A program made the translations under genes and the position numbers. From positions 48,649,340-48,713,339 of the forward strand of contig CM049322.1 of assembly GCA_026874595.1 (NCBI GenBank): a stretch of DNA of 64,000 nt, given 5' to 3'. The stretch comes from Sipunculus nudus (lineage: Eukaryota; Annelida; Sipuncula; Golfingiida; Sipunculidae). How positions within the stretch are numbered: the stretch's first letter is position 1; the number at the start of each line of letters is the position of its first letter. Shown piece by piece: positions 62,365-64,000 of the stretch. A model generated the notes under the pieces. It was given only the letters and a program-made list of their open reading frames with translations, was not told the origin of the DNA and ran no database searches.

Positions 62365-62475
62365 TGGTGTCTCGGACGGTGTCTTTGAGCCCTGAACCGT
62401 ACAGCAAGGTCCCGTACGATAGTGAGGGAGATCCGGACGGTGTCGGACGCTTCCGGACGGTAAATAGTCACACCC
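62365..62475 (+). repeat. CGGACGGT-rich dispersed repeat, copy 2
   Basis: TCTCGGACGGTGTC, TCCCGTACGATAGTG, TCCGGACGGTGTCGG, TTCCGGACGGTAAATAG and TCACACCC occur in the same order as at 11,310-11,415. Confidence 0.6.
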
Positions 62476-63796
62476 ATAACAACTGTCGCAGTGTCACTGT
62501 CAGAGTTGACAGTGAGTAAACAGTATTCAGTAAACTCCAATAACCAGAATACATCATGTACATACAGAAAGCTGAACCTTTAAACTAACACAGAATGATG
62601 AAATATGTAACACAAACCTTGATTAATAATTCTGGTTTTGACATATGTGGATTTTTCGTAGTGACCGTCCATATGTGATCACTGTTCGTCCATTTCGTAT
62701 GGGCGACAATAGGTGAAATTGACGATTTCGGTACAGGTGTATTAGATAATATCAGCCCTGAATAAAGAAGCTCGTCATTGTGAAATGGTGCCCCGGTCCT
62801 TATCACCACTATCATAATGATAAAAGAACAGCCTGTTTGATGATCTTTTAAGAGTATTTATATTAATATTTATATTTATATTTATAAAATATAATATGGG
62901 CATTAATTAAAAAAAAAAAAAATATTATTATAATTAAAATAATAGTAATAATAATAATAATAATAAATGTAATTACTATTTAATAATTTTTATTAATAGC
63001 CGTTATATAAATTATACAAATAATGACCTATTAACAATTAATTAATGATTTACTATTATTCATATTATTTTAATTAGGACAGAATCCCTGGCGATTGAAA
63101 GTTGTTTTATTTCATATTATTTCTTATAAGTAAATTTCACTTTAAACCACATTCAGAGTTATTCTGATGTTATGTTATATTAAGAATTGATGATGATGAT
63201 GATTATTATTATTATTAATTTTTTTATTATAATAACAATTATAATAATAATTATTATTATTATCTTAAAGTTTTCATCTGACTCTCCCCGGAGATCCGGA
63301 TAATACCCTCCCTCAAAGGCGAGAGCGAGGGCACTGCAGTCGGGTCTGATAGTATGTAAAATTTCCAAGGCCTCAGTGTTTCATGGAAGGCATTGTCAAG
63401 GTGGTTTGATGGCACTTGGGCACAGGAAAGCAAGTACGTACCATCATGGGGTGGGTAACAAGAATGGGGAGTGGGGTTTTGTTTAGTATGTCCAAAACAA
63501 CTCCACATCCTTAACCAGATGATTATACCTTTTTTTGTTTAAAGCTAACACGCTTCTTTTAGTTGTGACGTTTTATAGAAGTCTTTCTCTTGCATAAGTC
63601 ACTCGATCATTGTCAATTGTTAACCCTCTTTTCTAAAATCATGTTGTGTGCATATATTGATAGCGATAAAGAATACAAAATGCAGTGAAACCAGGCTTTT
63701 CCGAACATTTTGAACAGTGAACGTCCGATCGATGTGTTGAACGTGTTCATATTATAATCCAAATTCCATTCTATAACAGGCAGGGGAGGGCAAAAA
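62476..63796. other. intergenic DNA with (AAT)n/(ATT)n tracts
   Basis: Microsatellites lie at about 62,944-62,968 and 63,186-63,264. The short minus frames between 63,180 and 63,508 show no domain. The last few hundred bases may be promoter and 5' UTR of the frame beginning at 63,797. Confidence 0.45.
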
Positions 63797-64000
63797 ATGC
63801 ACGGAGTAAATTTGCGTGAGCAGGCTGACCTACTACCATTTCTCGAGTGCTACATTTTAGAATGTGAAACAATAGAACAGAAAGACACAGGTACAAACAT
63901 AAAACCTCCCTCAGGTCTTGCCGTGAATACACGACTCAGTAGGCGTGTATATTGGGCTTGTAAACCTAACTTCGGCCGTGATACAAGCCATACACGAGAA
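63797..64000 (+). CDS. 5' part of an unidentified gene, runs off the window
   Basis: The ATG in a good context (AAAAAATGC) opens 68 codons without a stop to the window end, which is unusual here. The start reads MHGVNLREQADLLPFLEC, later RRVYWACKPNFGRD, with balanced, coding-like composition and several CpG-containing codons. A possible donor, ACACAG-GTACAA at 63,890/63,891, could end the exon early. It is divergent from the zinc-finger gene, about 2.9 kb away. Family not recognised. Confidence 0.4.
   Translation, partial: MHGVNLREQADLLPFLECYILECETIEQKDTGTNIKPPSGLAVNTRLSRRVYWACKPNFGRDTSHTRE

Overview
The window reads as AT-rich animal nuclear DNA, most likely from a mollusc and probably a bivalve. 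Three things support this: a metazoan-type C2H2 zinc-finger gene with eukaryotic splice signals, many (TA)n/(CT)n/(AAT)n microsatellites, and dispersed repeats (elements ending in AGCTCAGCTGA, GGTGGCGCCACC units, tRNA-like SINEs) of a kind I associate with bivalve genomes. The taxonomic call is inference. No bacterial operons, CRISPR arrays, rRNA or intact tRNA genes were seen. Most of the short open frames are chance frames in AT-rich or repeat DNA.

Layout. 0-14.4 kb is a mobile-element graveyard: a pogo-like MITE, minus-strand elements with 345-450 bp internal tandem units, a foldback palindrome with an 11-bp direct repeat on each side, a CGGACGGT-rich repeat, and a G25 tract. From about 14.49 to 48.09 kb lies a 34-kb array of diverged paralogous segments, all in the same orientation. 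The clearest copies are at 14.5-17.5, 18.6-21.5, 21.9-26.0, 26.0-29.0, 32.3-38.7, 39.6-46.6 and 47.8-48.1 kb. Both ends of the array fall on the same (TA)n tract, which lies in intron 1 of a candidate small secreted-peptide gene. The copies carry a signal-peptide exon with a perfect GTAAGT donor, a 45-bp symmetrical exon with a dibasic KR, a tiny terminal exon with a conserved stop, and a separate short frame with a hydrophobic C-terminus. Most copies are broken. I do not recognise the family. This is the best candidate for something undescribed.

48.1-53.4 kb is again repeat DNA: plus-strand tandem elements and a MITE with clear TIRs and a candidate target duplication. 53.4-58.6 kb is quieter, with a SINE and a 366-bp tandem duplication. 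The only gene I can call with confidence is an intact 669-residue C2H2 zinc-finger protein on the minus strand (58,860-60,869). It has a 5' UTR splice acceptor 122 nt upstream of the ATG, and a four-unit tandem repeat whose first unit overlaps the stop codon. Upstream are another SINE, a 178-bp tandem repeat and a second CGGACGGT repeat. The last 204 bases hold an open frame on the plus strand that runs off the window, probably the 5' coding exon of a divergently transcribed gene.

A decayed fragment of a retroelement with the RT/GIY-YIG type of architecture (Penelope-like by recalled resemblance) lies at 39.3-39.6 kb inside the array.
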